Shown here: piece after piece, positions 1 to 11,502 of the stretch | Numbering within the stretch: the stretch's first letter is position 1 | Layout: each line of letters begins with the position of its first letter | Source of the DNA: Benincasa hispida | Taxonomy: Eukaryota > Streptophyta > Magnoliopsida > Cucurbitales > Cucurbitaceae | Direction of reading: 5' to 3' | DNA: 64,000 nt | Assembly: GCF_009727055.1 (NCBI RefSeq) | Contig: NC_052351.1 | Location: 58,721,564 to 58,785,563 of the forward strand | The notes under the pieces: generated by a model | Told to the model about the DNA's origin: nothing | Databases searched by the model: none | Seen by the model: only the letters and a program-made list of their open reading frames with translations | Position numbers and translations under genes: made by a program

Positions 1-1689
1 ATAACAAAAGCATAATGTTTTCCACTTAGATTTGCAACTCTAGTAGGTCCAAAAAGGTCCATATGTAACAGTTGCAAAGGTCTAGAAGTAGAAACCATTT
101 TCTTTGGTTTGAAAGAAGACTTAGTTTGTTTACCCATTTGACAAGCATCACAAACTTTATCTTTTTCAAAGTTTAATTTTGGAATACCTCTAACAAGGGA
201 TTTCTTAGAAATATTTGAAATTAAATGCATGCTAGCATGACCTAACCTTCTATGCCATAACCAAGAATCTTCATGCAATGCAGATAAACATTTATTTTCT
301 ACTATAGGACAATCTAATAGATTAATAGTATAAACATTTTTATCTCTATTTCCTACAAACAGAACTTTTCCATCACATGCATTTTCTATTGTACAATTTT
401 TATCACTAAATATTACTTTATATCCTTTATCACATAATTGACTAATACTTAATAAATCATGCTTTAAACCATCAACCAACAAAACATTTTCAATACGAAA
501 ATTCGAACCGTTACTAATATTACCTTTGCCAACAATCTTACCCTTTTTATTGTCACCGAAGGTAACGTATCCTCCATCTTTATTTTCTAGGTATGTGAAT
601 TTTGTGTGGTCCCCAGTCATATGTTTTGAACATCCACTCATCATCGTCGTCGTCATTGTCTCCAAAAGCCATAAAGCATAGATTTGCTACTTCTTCCTTG
701 CTTTTAGATTCGCTTTCATCGCTTTCGTCCCAAGTAGCTTTCATGGCCTTCTTGTTTTTATTTGAAATGGCTTTTCTTTGAGGACGGTCCCACTTCATGT
801 ATCCGGGCTTTTTGCATTCATAACAGATAATTGTATCTCTGTTGCTCTTTTCTCCTTTGCCTTCTTGATTGTTGACTTTCTTTGAGAAGTTCCTTTAACT
901 AAAATGCTTTTTGAACTTCTTGGTCAAGTAAGCGAACTCCTCATCATTTAGTTTAGCTTCAGTTTCAGGGTCCTCTTGAACTTGAGTGGACTTTAATGCT
1001 AGACTCTTCTTTTTTTTTGACATCTTCTTCCACATTGCCCTTCATGATTATTCATGTGTCATGAGAGATCCAACGAGCTCCTCCAGTGGAAGTTTTGAGA
1101 GGTCTTTTGCTTCTTGGATTGCCGTCACCTTAGCTTCCCAACTCTTAGGCAATGATCTAAGAATTTTTCTCACATTTTCAAAGGTGGTATAAGATTCCTA
1201 ATCCCATCAAAGCATTAACAATATTCGTGAACCTAGTAAACATTTCAGATATAGTTTCATTTGCATTCATTTTAAACAATTTCATAATTATGAACTAAAA
1301 TGCTAATCTTTGACTCTTTAACTTGATTAGTTCCTTCATGAGTTACTTCAAGCATATCCCAAATTTCTTTAGCAGAATTACATGCAGAGACTTGATTAAA
1401 CTCCATCAGACATAAAGCACAAAACAGACAGTTCATGCTTTAGCATTAATAGAAAACTTCTTTATCTTCATCATTAAACTCTTTTTCTTCCTTAGGAATA
1501 TCTTTATTATCAACTACTTAGTAGGAATTAAAGGACCATTAGAATCAATTTCCCATAGATTATAGTCAATAGAAATCAAATAAATTCTCATCCTAGTTTT
1601 CCACTATTCATAATTATTTTCCATCAAACAAATGTGGCCTAGTGGTAGATTGACCTTCACCATACCTATTTATTGCAGTATGTTGCCAT
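1..1689 (-). pseudogene. SIRE-like Copia gag-protease-pre-integrase, broken, runs off left edge
   Basis: Read on the minus strand, the gag start lies at 1689-1687. A UBN2-type gag follows, then a zinc knuckle near 831-791 (CYECKKPGYMKW) in which the usual His is Tyr and the last Cys is Arg, so it is unlikely to bind zinc. The protease-region motif SGCSKHMTGD lies near 637-607. Next come the pre-integrase motifs LWHRRLGHAS (263-234) and VCDACQMGKQ (155-127), then the first integrase residues DLFGPTRVANL (60-28) at the window edge. The Asp-rich end of gag runs almost directly into the protease motif, so the long gag-protease linker of related elements seems deleted. Several frameshifts break the frame. 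Positions 1356-1689 also occur in a better-quality second copy at 5930-6265. Confidence 0.85.
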
Positions 1690-2004
1690 AAGCTCGAATA
1701 ATTAAGTTTTTGAAACAGGAAGAGAATATAATAATTTTTTTTTTATATTTTTGTAAAGAGAATACTTTTCCAAAATTTGGATTTTAATCAAAAGATTTCA
1801 AAAGATTAAGAAGTAGAGAAAGAAAAAAAAGATTTAATAACCAATTTTCAAGAAAAAAATTTCTAATGAAAGACTTTTAAAAACTCAATTTTTCAAAATT
1901 TTTGCAAAAAATTAGAAATTTTCAGATTAATAGAATAAAAAACCAGAATGTAAAATCAAGAAAAAAAATTACAAAAAACTTTTTGAAATAAGAAAACTGA
2001 AGCT

Positions 2005-2019
2005 CCCGCTCTGATACCA
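2005..2019 (-). promoter_or_regulatory. Primer-binding site, tRNA-Met type (first copy)
   Basis: The minus strand reads TGGTATCAGAGCGGG two bases after the LTR end at 2022. It is complementary to the 3' end of tRNA-Met, as usual for plant Copia elements. Confidence 0.85.
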
Positions 2020-2021
2020 AT

Positions 2022-3875
2022 TGTAGGGATCTAAAGGCAACACTAGAGGAGGGTAAAATAGGAATTTACTACCATTTTTAAAAATAATTTATCTTCAAAC
2101 AAGCTCAAATAAAGTTAACTCACTAATTTGATTAAAAGAAAATTTATGCAAGACAAAACATTAAAAATAACAAGCTATGAATAACTTAAAATTTAAAGAC
2201 AATTTAATCAAGGATAAATTAATCACACTAGAAATTAAATCATGCAATTAGGAAATATTAAAAAAATAACTAAGGCAAGAAGCAAAAAATTGAAAACAAG
2301 AAATAAAAGAGGAGAGGAAGAGAAAACACCGGGAATTATAGTGGTTCGGTAAATTGCCTACTCCACTCTCCAAGACTCCTTATTGGGTTATTTCACTAAG
2401 TGATCCTTTGCAGATGAGGACCAAACCACAGACGACCTTCTTTTTCTAGGCTAAAGTGAAACTCAAGATCCTTTTACTTGTTTAGAATCAACCTAATTTC
2501 TTTTTCTCACAAACCCAAGGTGTCCCATACCTTAATACAATTCCCAAAAATTAAAAGAAAACCTCACAATATTACCTCTTGAAGGCTAAATACACAAGTT
2601 GAGCACTAAAAAAAATACCTCACAAAATAACTCTAGGCCAATTTAGAAGTAAGGAGGACAAGAATTTGAGAGGAGAGAGAATTGAGAAAGCTTAAAACTT
2701 GATAGCTATTTGGTGTGTATATGAAGAGTAAAATCAAGTCGAATTTATAGACGAGTGGGGATAAATTTTTGGCCATTGGATATGATTGCAAATGAAGGGT
2801 GGAGATTCAATAAAAATAGAAAAGGAAAGGATTTGAAAAGGAATTTTGAAAGATTGAATTACTGAGATTTGGAGAATAAAAAGGATTTGAAAGGATGAAA
2901 ATTTAGGAAGGAAATCAAATTTGAAAAGGATGAAATTTGGTGAGAATTGGAAAAAATTGGATCAGGAAATTAAAGAAAAATAAGAAAAAAAAATAGACGG
3001 ATGATATGGGCCACGCGCACAGGGGAGGAGATTGAGATCATGCGTCGCATTCTGTGAAGAAAACCGCAGGCACGTACGGCACACGCGGTAAAGTTGGGTG
3101 ACCGCCACTTGTCATATCTCATTCGTCCATGAGTCGCCACATCAACTACCACATCATAGCCACGCCATCGCCACGTCACAAAAGTGACCGGTTGGAGTGC
3201 CATGTCATCTGCCATCTCATCGAAATTGATCGTTTGTGTGCCACGTCAGCTGCCACGGTCGGATGCACGTCAGCAAGGTGCCCACATGTCACTGCCACGT
3301 TGGATTTCCCTTCCAATCTTCTTTTGCTTATAACTTTCTCGTTTGAACTCCGATTTGAGCGATTCAAATTGCATTGGAATCGTCTTTTCGAGCTCTTACA
3401 AGATAGTAACTCTGAAACACTGAAAATGTTAGTACAAAAACCTGAGTTTGTTTATCATCAAAATACTTGGTTTGATTGAAACCCTAAAGCTAACACGACA
3501 CCTTGTCCGTACAACTTGAGGCACTTGCATGCTCTGCTAACTCCCAAAAAATGGGCTACCGCATGCTTATCCCTGCATAGCCTTTCCTCTCAGCCATACT
3601 ATAGTTTTTTCATCGCCCAAATAACCTCTCAAATGTTTATGGCCAACGCATTGTCCAATACTTAAGCCATTTTTTCTTGGCTTCCAGTACATAGTTCCTT
3701 TTTGGCAATTAGGCTTAACAATTTTCACTAATTATGGCTTATTTCAAACGCTACTAAACACTCCATTTAAATACTTAGAATTTTTCCTCCTCTTCGACCT
3801 AGGATTTAACTTCCACTTAGTTTAATTTTCTTTAATCACTTACTTAAGTAGGAAAATGGAAATCCGGGTTTCACA
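2022..3875 (-). mobile_element. 5' LTR of the minus SIRE-like Copia (first copy)
   Basis: On the minus strand the LTR begins TGTGAAACCC at 3875 and ends CCTACA at 2022, next to the PBS. It is the lower-quality duplicate of the LTR at 6604-8463. Confidence 0.8.
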
Positions 3876-4062
3876 GCAAAAAGTGTTTCGAGGGCCACTT
3901 GTTGGACTAGGACTACGAGCATCATAATCTAAGGTAAGTGGGAGAATGTCAAAGGGTATTTCTGATGCCCTAGTTTATTGTATTTTTCTCTCTTTATTAC
4001 TCAACATTGTAAACATTATATATTTAGATGTTTATCTCACTAGAGTGTTAGTCCAAGTGGAT
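3876..4062 (+). pseudogene. Copia RNase H tail and 3' untranslated end (first copy)
   Basis: AAAGTGTTTCGAGGGCCAC corresponds to the KVFEGHL end of Copia RNase H. A short tail and a damaged polypurine tract (AAGTGG) follow. It duplicates 8464-8651, where the tract is better preserved. Confidence 0.7.
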
Positions 4063-5904
4063 TGTTAGGAATGTCCTAAACTCACAATTCGTAAATGTTG
4101 TTAACATATTCTATTTATTAATAAAAAGTTGTTGAGTATTTTATTCAATAAATTACTATTGATATTGCATCCTTTTATGAAAATCCAATAAACAAATCCA
4201 TGGCTATAACATGAATTCTTTAACTTTAATATGGTGACATAGAGAAGAGGATCAAGTTCTAGTATGTAGCCAAAAAGGTCTATAAATATATGGATGACAT
4301 TCGATACCTCAACTTGGTCACTCATTAGAAGCGACCCATTTTGTATACTGATACAAATGATGTCATAAAAATCATTCATGTGGAGACATGTGAGTGGGGG
4401 CATCCTGTGCAATGAGTTTGCATAAGACTTTAACTTTTCTTTATAACAACCGTTTACTATTAAAACTGACGATTCCAACTCAATGACCTAAGGTAACTCG
4501 ATCTTAATCCTGAGCTAACCTATGAGTTCCTGTTATTCGAGATTATTCCTTTGATCTATTTAGGTTAAAGTAGTCCAACAACACTACAATAAGCCTTCCA
4601 TTTTGGAATAAAACTGGATAGATAGTTGGGGACATAGCTTGCAATATGCAATTCACTCCTACCTGACTTAAAGTAGACAGGTTTTCTCTCTAAACACTGA
4701 TGCCTTTTCTTTGAACAACGGGGCCCCACCCTCTCATGAAAGAGAGGGTCATGATTTATAAGTGTGGACTATAAATCAATTTTTCAATAGAGGATCAGTG
4801 GGAGCTTAAGGGAGTAAGATGTATTTATAAAGGTAAATGGTAATTCTTGACCCAGCTGTAAATATGAACAACCTTGAAGGATTGACTTATCGATTATGGT
4901 TAAAATGGATAGAAATATATCTACAATGAGAAGAGTGTGACTATCGAGCTATAGTGGAATGTCTTGGTAGTTAACGAATAGTGATTAATTCGGTTTAGAG
5001 AATTTAACCAATTAATTACAAATTGTTGGAGCTTATGATCTGTAGGTCCATAAGGTCCCTCTACTAGCTCGTAATTTGGATTGGTAAAATTGAAGTAATC
5101 TTGAGGAGATTTGAAATTAGGGTTTAGAATTTGAAATGTTCAATTCGATTATGATTTTTATTAATTGTATTCGATACAATTGAAATGTTTTTATTTTATC
5201 GAAATTAAAACAAAATCAGAAAATCAATTAATGTTTTAAATTATATTTAAATATTAATAATATTAGATTAAAATCATTATAGTGAAATTGGTATTTTATT
5301 ATTTTAATAATAGATATTAAATTATCAAAATTAATTAAAAGGTTTAATAATTAGTTTTTATTTAAAAAATTAATTAATTGAATTAATTTTTTAATTAACT
5401 AATAAAAACAAATAAATTGGTTTATTTGAATTTAGTTTTAGAAAATCTTTTTGAAAAACAAAATGAAAACAAAGCAAATTTGAAAACTCAAGTGGATTTT
5501 TCCAAAAGTTGGAAATCTCCACTATGGTGCAAAGCAACCTTATCATCCAATTACACTTAATCCATGAAGAAAGAGCTGGTCTTTCATGCAAGCTTTGAAT
5601 TTTCATGATGAAAGCTTTATAAATTAAGTGCTAGGTTGAACAATGAAATTAAGTATTCAGAATTTCTTCAAGAACTTTGCATAATTCGAAACCCTCCAAA
5701 CCCTCTTCATATCTTCATTAAATCTAACTCAATTTAGTGTTCCCACCACACAATTCCTTGCAAAAGAAATGTAGAGAAGATCTTCGTGGTGGTCTACTTG
5801 TAGATTGAAGCATATTATGTGGAGCTCAGCTGGTGTTGAAGAGGTTTCATCAAAGGTATTGTGTTCAGGAAACCCTCTTCTGTAAAGGTACTTTGAAGCA
5901 TGTT
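4063..5904 (+). mobile_element. 3' LTR of a plus Copia, first copy, cut by the gap
   Basis: The LTR starts TGTTAGGAATGTCC at 4063 and stops at the N gap, about 70 bp short of the LTR end seen at 10565 in the second copy. Confidence 0.8.
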
Positions 5905-5929
5905 NNNNNNNNNNNNNNNNNNNNNNNNN
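5905..5929. other. 25-N assembly gap
   Basis: Twenty-five N lie exactly between the two copies of the 4.55-kb segment. A reading frame that appears to run across this gap (5729-6169, minus) is not real. Confidence 0.97.
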
Positions 5930-6265
5930 ATCCCAAATTTCTTTAGCAGAATTACATGCAGAGACTTGATTAAACTCATCAGGACATAAAGCACAAAACA
6001 GACAGTTCATGGCTTTAGCATTAATAGAAAACTTCTTTTTATCTTCATCATTAAACTCTTTTTCTTCCTTAGGAATATCTTTATTATCAACTATCTTAGT
6101 AGGAATTAAAGGACCATTAGAATCAATTTCCCATAGATTATAGTCAATAGAAATCAAATAAATTCTCATCCTAGTTTTCCACTATTCATAATTATTTCCA
6201 TCAAACAAATGTGGCCTAGTGGTAGATTGACCTTCACCATACCTATTTATTGCAGTAGTTGCCAT
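5930..6265 (-). pseudogene. Copia gag N-terminus (second copy)
   Basis: The minus-strand gag starts at 6265-6263. After about 27 codons there is an in-frame TAG at 6184-6182, where related proteins have a sense codon before WKTRM. From MRIYLISIDYNLWEID the frame is open to the gap. The composition and the WKTRM context fit the DUF4219/UBN2 gag family that coats Copia RNA. The same TAG is in the first copy, so the stop is probably genuine. The rest of gag lies only in 1-1355. Confidence 0.8.
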
Positions 6266-6586
6266 AAGCTCGAATAATTAAGTTTTTTCGAACAAGGAAG
6301 AGAATATAATAATTTTTTTTTTAATATTTTTGTAAAGAGAAATACTTTTCCAAAATTTGGATTTTAATCAAAAGATTTCAAAGATTAAGAAGTAGAGAAA
6401 AAAAAAAAGATTTTAATAACCAATTTTCAAGAAAAAAATTTCTAATGAAAACGACTTTTAAAACTCAATTTTTCAAAATTTTTGCAAAAATTAGAAAATT
6501 TTCAGATTTAATAAGATAAAAAAACCAGAATGTAAAATCAAGAAAAAAAAATTACAAAACCTTTTTGAAATAAGAAAACTGAGCTA

Positions 6587-6601
6587 CCCGCTCTGATACC
6601 A
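6587..6601 (-). promoter_or_regulatory. Primer-binding site, tRNA-Met type
   Basis: The minus strand reads TGGTATCAGAGCGGG two bases inside the LTR end at 6604. A leader of about 320 bp of A-rich sequence with no ORF separates it from gag (6586-6266). Confidence 0.88.
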
Positions 6602-7327
6602 ATTGTAGGATCTAAAGGCAACACTAGAGGAGGGTAAATAGGATTGACTACCAATTTTTAAAAAATAATTTTATCTTCAAACAATGCTCAATAAAGTTAA
6701 CTCACTAATTTGATTAAAGAAAATTTATGCAAGACAAAACATAAATCATACAAGCTATGATAACTTAAAATTTAAAGACAATTTAATCAAGGATAAATTT
6801 AAATAACACACTAGAAATTAAATCATGCAATTAGGAAATATTAAAAAAAATAACTAAGGCAAGAAGCAAAAAATTGAAAACAAGAAATAAAAGAGAGAGA
6901 GGAAGAGAAAACACCGGGAATTATAGTGGTTCGGTAAATTGCCTACTCCACTCTCCAAGACTCCTTATTGGGTATTTCACTAAGTGATCCTCTTGCAGAT
7001 GAGGACCAAACCACACACGACCCTCTTTTTTCTAGGCTAAAGTGAAACTCAAGATCCTTTTTACTTGTTTAGAATCAACCTAATTTCTTTTTCTCACAAC
7101 CCAAGGTGTACCCATACCTTAATACAATTCCCAAAAATTAAAAGAAAACCTCACAATATTACCTCTTGAAGGCTAAATACACAAGTTGAGCACTAAAAAA
7201 ATACCTCACAAAATAACTCTAGGCCAATTTAGAAGTAAGGAGGACAAGAATTTGAGAGGAGAGAGAATTGAGAAGCTTAAAACTTGATAGCTTTTGGTGT
7301 GTATATGAAGAGTAAAATCAAGTCGAA

Positions 7328-7334
7328 ATTTATA
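7328..7334 (-). promoter_or_regulatory. LTR TATA box
   Basis: The minus strand reads GTCTATAAATTTCG here, a good plant TATA context, placed downstream of the bZIP-like motif cluster and upstream of the PBS. The R region should begin about 30 bp further on. Confidence 0.6.
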
Positions 7335-7714
7335 GACGAGTGGGATAAATTTTTGGCCATTGGATATGATTGCAAATGAAGGGTGGAGATTCAATAAAAA
7401 TAGAAAAGGAAAGGATTTGAAAAGGAATTTTGAAAGATTGAATTACTGAGATTTGGAGAATAAAAAGGATTTGAAGGATGAAAATTTAGGAAGGAAATCA
7501 AATTTGAAAAGGATGAAATTTGTTGAGAATTGGAGAAAATTGGATCAGGAAATTAAAGAAAAATAAGAAAAAAAAATAGACGGATGATATGGGCACCACG
7601 CGCACAGGGGAGGAGATTGAGATCATGCGTCGCATTCTGTGAAGAAAACCGCAGGCACGTACGGCACACGCGCGTAAAGTTGGGTGACCGCCACTTGTCA
7701 TTATCTCATTCGTC

Positions 7715-7880
7715 CATGGTCGCCACATCACTACCACATCATATGCCACGCCATCGCCACGTCACAAAAAGTGACCGGTTGGAGTGCCATGTCATCTGCC
7801 ATCTCATCGAAATTGATCGTTTGTGGTGCCACGTCAGCTGCCACGGTCGGATGTCACGTCAGCAAGGTGCCCATGTCACT
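7715..7880 (-). promoter_or_regulatory. Cluster of TGACGTGGC-like motifs in the LTR U3
   Basis: On the minus strand TGACGTGGC is found at 7764-7756 and 7836-7828, TGACGTGACA at 7861-7852, and TGATGTGGC at 7730-7722, with several weaker GTGGC/GTGACATGG variants. TGACG and ACGTGG cores are classic bZIP (TGA factor, G-box) sites. The cluster lies about 390-550 bp upstream of the TATA box. Occupancy and function are inferred. Confidence 0.5.
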
Positions 7881-8463
7881 GCCAACGTTGGATTTCCTCT
7901 CCAATCTTCTTTTGCTTATAACTTTCTCGTTTGAACTCCGATTTGAGCGATTCAAATTGCATTGGAATCGTCTTTTCGAGCTCTACAAGATAGTAACTCT
8001 GAAACACTGAAAATGTTAGTACAAAAACTCTGAGTTTGTTATCATCAAAATACTTGGTTTGATTGAAACCCTAAAGCTAACACGACACCTATGTCCGTAC
8101 AACTTGAGGCTACTGCATGCTCTGCTAACCTCCCAAAAAATGGGCTACCGCATGCTTATCCCTGCATAGCCTTTCCTCTCAGCCATACTATAGCCTTTTT
8201 CATCGCCCAAATAACCTCTCAAATGTTTATGGCCAACGCATTGTCCAATACTTAAGCCATTTCTTTCTTGGCTTCCAGTACATAGTTCCTTTTTGGCATT
8301 AGGCTTAACCAAATTTTCACTAATTATGGCTTATTTCAACGCTACTAAACACTCCATTTAAATACTTAGAATTTTCCTCCTCTTCGACCTAGGATTTAAC
8401 TTCCACTTAGTTAATTTTCTTAATCACTTACTTAAGTAGGAAAATGGAAATCCGGGTTTCACA

Positions 8464-8651
8464 GCTAAAGTGTTCGAGGGCCACTTGTTGGACTAGGACT
8501 ACGAGCATCATAATCTAAGGTAAGTGGGAGAATGTCAAAGGGTATTTCTGATGCCCTAGTTTATTGTATTTTTCTCTCTTTATTACTCAACATTGTAAAC
8601 ATTATATATTTAGATGTTTATCTCACTAGAGTGTTAGTCCAAGTGGAAGAT
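8464..8651 (+). pseudogene. Copia RNase H C-terminus and polypurine tract
   Basis: AAAGTGTTCGAGGGCCAC encodes KVFEGHL, the end of Copia RNase H, and a frameshift follows at once. The untranslated tail (GATGCCCTAGTTTATTG) resembles that of the element ending at 42820. The polypurine tract AAGTGGAAGAT (8641-8651) directly abuts the 3' LTR. Everything upstream of this element is missing because the minus-strand Copia is inserted at 8463/8464. Confidence 0.75.
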
Positions 8652-10205
8652 TGTTAGGAATGTCCTAAACTCACAATTCGTAAATGTTGTTAACATATTC
8701 TATTTATTAATAAAAATGTTGTTGAGTATTTTATTCAATAAATTACTATTGATATTGCATCCTTTTATGAAAATCCAATAAACAAATCCATGGCTATAAC
8801 ATGAATACTTTAACTTTATATGGTGACATAAGAGAGGATCAAGTTCTAGTATGTAGCCAAAAAGGTCTATAAATATATGGATGACATTCGATACCTCAAC
8901 TTGGTGACACTATTAGATGCGACCCATTTTGTATACTGATACAAATGATGTCATAAAAAATCATTCATGTGGAGACATGTGAGTGGGGGCATCCTGTGCA
9001 ATGAGTTTGCATAAGACTTTAACTTTTCTTTATAACAACCGTTTACTATTAAAACTGACGATTCCAAACTCAATGACCTAAGGTAACTCGATCTTAATCC
9101 TGAGCTAACTATGAGTTCCTGTTTATTCGAGATTATCCTTTGATCTATTTAGGTTAAAGTAGTCCAACAACACTACAATAAGCCTTCCATTTTGGATATA
9201 AAACTGGATAGATAGTTGGGGACATAGCTTTGCAATATGCAATTCACTCCTACCTGACTTAAAGTAGACAGGTTGTTCTCTTAAACACTGATGCCTTTTC
9301 TTGAACAACGGGGCCCCACCCTCTCATGGAAGAGAGGGTCATGATTTATAAGTTGGACTATAAATCAATTTTTCAATAGAGGATCAGTGGGAGCTTAAGG
9401 AGTAAGATGTATTTATAAAGGTAAAATGGTAATCTTTGACCCAGCTGTAAATATGAACAACCTGTGAAGGATTGACTTATCGATTATGGTTAAAATGGAT
9501 AGAAATATATCTACAATGAGAAGAGTGTGACTATCGAGCTATAGTGGAATGTCTTGGTAGTTAACGAATAGTGATTAATTCGGTTTAGAGAATTTAACCA
9601 ATTAATTACAAATTGTTGGAGCTTATGATCTGTAGGTCCATAAGGTCCCTCTACTAGCTCGTAATTTGGATTGGTAAATTGAGTAATCTTGATGAGATTT
9701 GAAATTAGGGTTTAGAATTTGAAATGTTCAAATTCGATTATGATTTTTATTAATTGTATTCGATACAATTGAAATGTTTAATTTTATCGAAATTAAACAA
9801 AATCAGAAAATCAATTAATGTTTAAATTATGATTTAAATATTAATAATATTAGATTAAATTCATTATAGTGAAATTGGTATTTTATTATTTTAATAATAG
9901 ATATTAAATTATCAAAATTAATTAAAAGGTTTAATTAATTAGTTTTATTTAAAAATTAATTAATTGAATTAATTTTTTATTAAACTAATAAAAACAAATA
10001 AATTGGTTTATTTTGAATTTAGTTTTAGAAATCTTTTTGAAAACAAAATTTGAAAACAAAAGCAAATTTGAAAACTCAAAGTGGATTTTTCCAAAAGTTG
10101 GAAATCTCCACTATGGTGCAAAGCACCTTATTCATCCAATTACACTTAATCCATGAAGAAAGAGCTGGTCTTCATGCAAGCTTTGAATTTTCATGATGAA
10201 AGCTT

Positions 10206-10212
10206 TATAAAT
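10206..10212 (+). promoter_or_regulatory. LTR TATA box
   Basis: CTTTATAAATTAAAG is a good TATA context about 360 bp before the LTR end. Transcription should start near 10236, which would leave a first exon of about 210 nt before the splice-donor-like site at 10446. Confidence 0.5.
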
Positions 10213-10438
10213 TAAAGTGCTAGGTTGAACAATGAAATTAAGTATTCAGAATTTCTTCAAGAACTTTGCATAATTCGAAACCCTCCAAACCCTCTTCATA
10301 TCTTCATTAAATCTAACTCAATTTAGTGTTTCCACCACACAATTCCTTGCAAAAGAATAGTAGAGAAGATCTTCGTGGTGGTCTACTTGTAGATTGAAGC
10401 ATATTTATGTGGAGCTCAGCTGGTGTTGAAGAGGTTTC

Positions 10439-10452
10439 ATCAAAGGTATTGT
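10439..10452 (+). promoter_or_regulatory. Candidate 5' splice site in U5 (family A)
   Basis: ATCAAAG|GTATTG with the intron starting at 10446, 120 bp before the LTR end. The same core recurs near the same place in several other Copia LTRs here: 18437, 20132 (minus), 31012 (minus), 34952, 58288 and 60985. Confidence 0.5.
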
Positions 10453-10565
10453 GTTCAGGAAACCCTCTTCTGTAATAGGTACTTTGAAGCATGTTTTAAA
10501 CTCAAACCTAATTAGAGTGCTTATTGATTCTAATTTTCTTCGCTACATGTTATTATACTCTAACA

Positions 10566-11502
10566 ATGTATTATTTTAAGTTGGGGGTGGGGGTATGTGG
10601 TGGTTGTTGGGGTCTTTGAGCACTGTGCTTAGACGATGTTTGTGTGCTTAATTTGCTTGCTTGCTCTCTTGCTTGGTTTGTTACGATGTAGTAGTTGATG
10701 ACACACCCTTTTTGTGATTAGGTTTGCATGAAACTATGTTTAAAGAGCATGATCATGACTTTTAGCTCGTTTAAAAAAAAAATTCTTCTCTCTCATGCAT
10801 CTTTAAGTCCTTTGTCAAACGAAATTAGGACTTTCATGCTTAGACTCATATTATGGGGCTTGTATTTTCGTTGTCACCCCGAAAGGCCTTGGTGATATGT
10901 GTTAAGTGATTGAAGCTCAACCTAGTAATGCATGCCTAAGATTTTGCGGAACCCTTGTTTTACCAAGTGTAGAGTATGTAAAAAGCAGTTTGTAAAAGGC
11001 AAAGTGTGTGTAAAGTAAAAGAAAGTTTGTATGTAAATTTTGAAGGGGATTACTCTTCTTTCTTGGGTTATGACTAGCCTGGGGTGGCTATGACACCTTG
11101 TTAGGAGACATTGCTCGTAGTTAGCTGACTCGCATGACACACATGACATCTGTGTGGGCAAGCCAAAATGAAGGTGATGTGTTTGGATAAGGCTTCCTAT
11201 TTTGTGTAAAAAATAGAAATAAAAAAGGGGTAAAATAAAAGTTTGGTTTCCTTAAGTGTGCCAATACAAAGTTGATCCTAGAAAGCTTGGCCTTTGAACC
11301 TTCAAGCCAGTGTAGGGGAAAAACGAATTGAAGGCCTTATAAAACTGTTCTGAGGTTTGAAAGCTTAATTAGTAGGGCTTTTGACTCATTCATGCATGAG
11401 TAGATTTAGAATCATTTTTATAAGGCAAAGGCAGCATTACAAAGCTATAAAGCAGTAGCTGCCTATATTAGACAAAACAGGGTACCATTGCAACGCTGTG
11501 AC
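10566..11502 (+). mobile_element. Athila/Tat-like Gypsy 3' non-coding region
   Basis: No convincing ORF is present. TTGGGGGTGGGGG near 10580 is the G-rich tract typical of the region after the last ORF of Athila/Tat elements. A block at 11111-11174 (CTCGTAGTTAGCTG, then GGGCAAGCCAAAATGAAGG) matches two blocks in the non-coding 3' part of the Athila-like element at 53271 and 53461. The stretch is cut by a solo LTR at 11503 and continues at 13697. Confidence 0.6.

Larger units (their letters stand above)
1356..5904. repeat. First copy of a 4.55-kb duplicated segment (probable unmerged contig end)
   Basis: This stretch matches 5930-10495 over its whole length in the same orientation and ends exactly at a 25-N gap. 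Differences are mostly one-base indels in short homopolymers, for example GTAGGG at 2023 against GTAGG at 6605. The gag frame is broken here but open in the second copy. It contains part of gag, the PBS, the minus LTR, the tail of a plus Copia and most of that Copia's 3' LTR. Confidence 0.9.
6604..8463 (-). mobile_element. 5' LTR of the minus SIRE-like Copia, 1,860 bp
   Basis: On the minus strand it starts TGTGAAACCC at 8463 and ends CCTACA at 6604, bounded by the PBS on one side and by interrupted Copia coding sequence on the other. It contains a GC-richer block with repeated TGACGTGGC words and a TATA box about 1.13 kb into the LTR. The expected target-site duplicate on this side is the five bases at 8464-8468; the partner 3' LTR lies left of the window. 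Confidence 0.85.
5930..10495. repeat. Second copy of the 4.55-kb duplicated segment
   Basis: It starts with ATCCCAAATTTC as at 1356 and matches the first copy up to GCATGTT at 10495. It has fewer indel errors and continues into the intact LTR end at 10565, so it is the better consensus of the two. Confidence 0.9.
8652..10565 (+). mobile_element. 3' LTR of a plus Copia, 1,914 bp (family A)
   Basis: It begins TGTTAG and ends CTAACA, perfect 6-bp terminal inverted repeats, after a polypurine tract. The body is very AT-rich between about 9720 and 10020. A TATA box, TATAAAT, lies at 10206 and a consensus-like 5' splice site at 10445/10446. A solo LTR of nearly the same length and family lies inverted at 20016-21931. 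The five bases after it (ATGTA) would be the right target-site duplicate; the left one is not visible. Confidence 0.88.

Noticed and set aside
3129..3479. Plus ORF in the GC-rich LTR block (also 7584-8010)
   Set aside because: It reads the antisense of the LTR promoter region and changes frame between the two copies.
5729..6169. 146-codon minus ORF across N
   Set aside because: It joins two contig ends through 25 N; only the part after the gap is gag.
7150..7180. Splice donor GAG|GTAATATTG in the SIRE-like LTR (minus)
   Set aside because: It lies about 560 bp from the LTR end, unlike the 120-167 bp of the others, and no matching acceptor before gag was seen.
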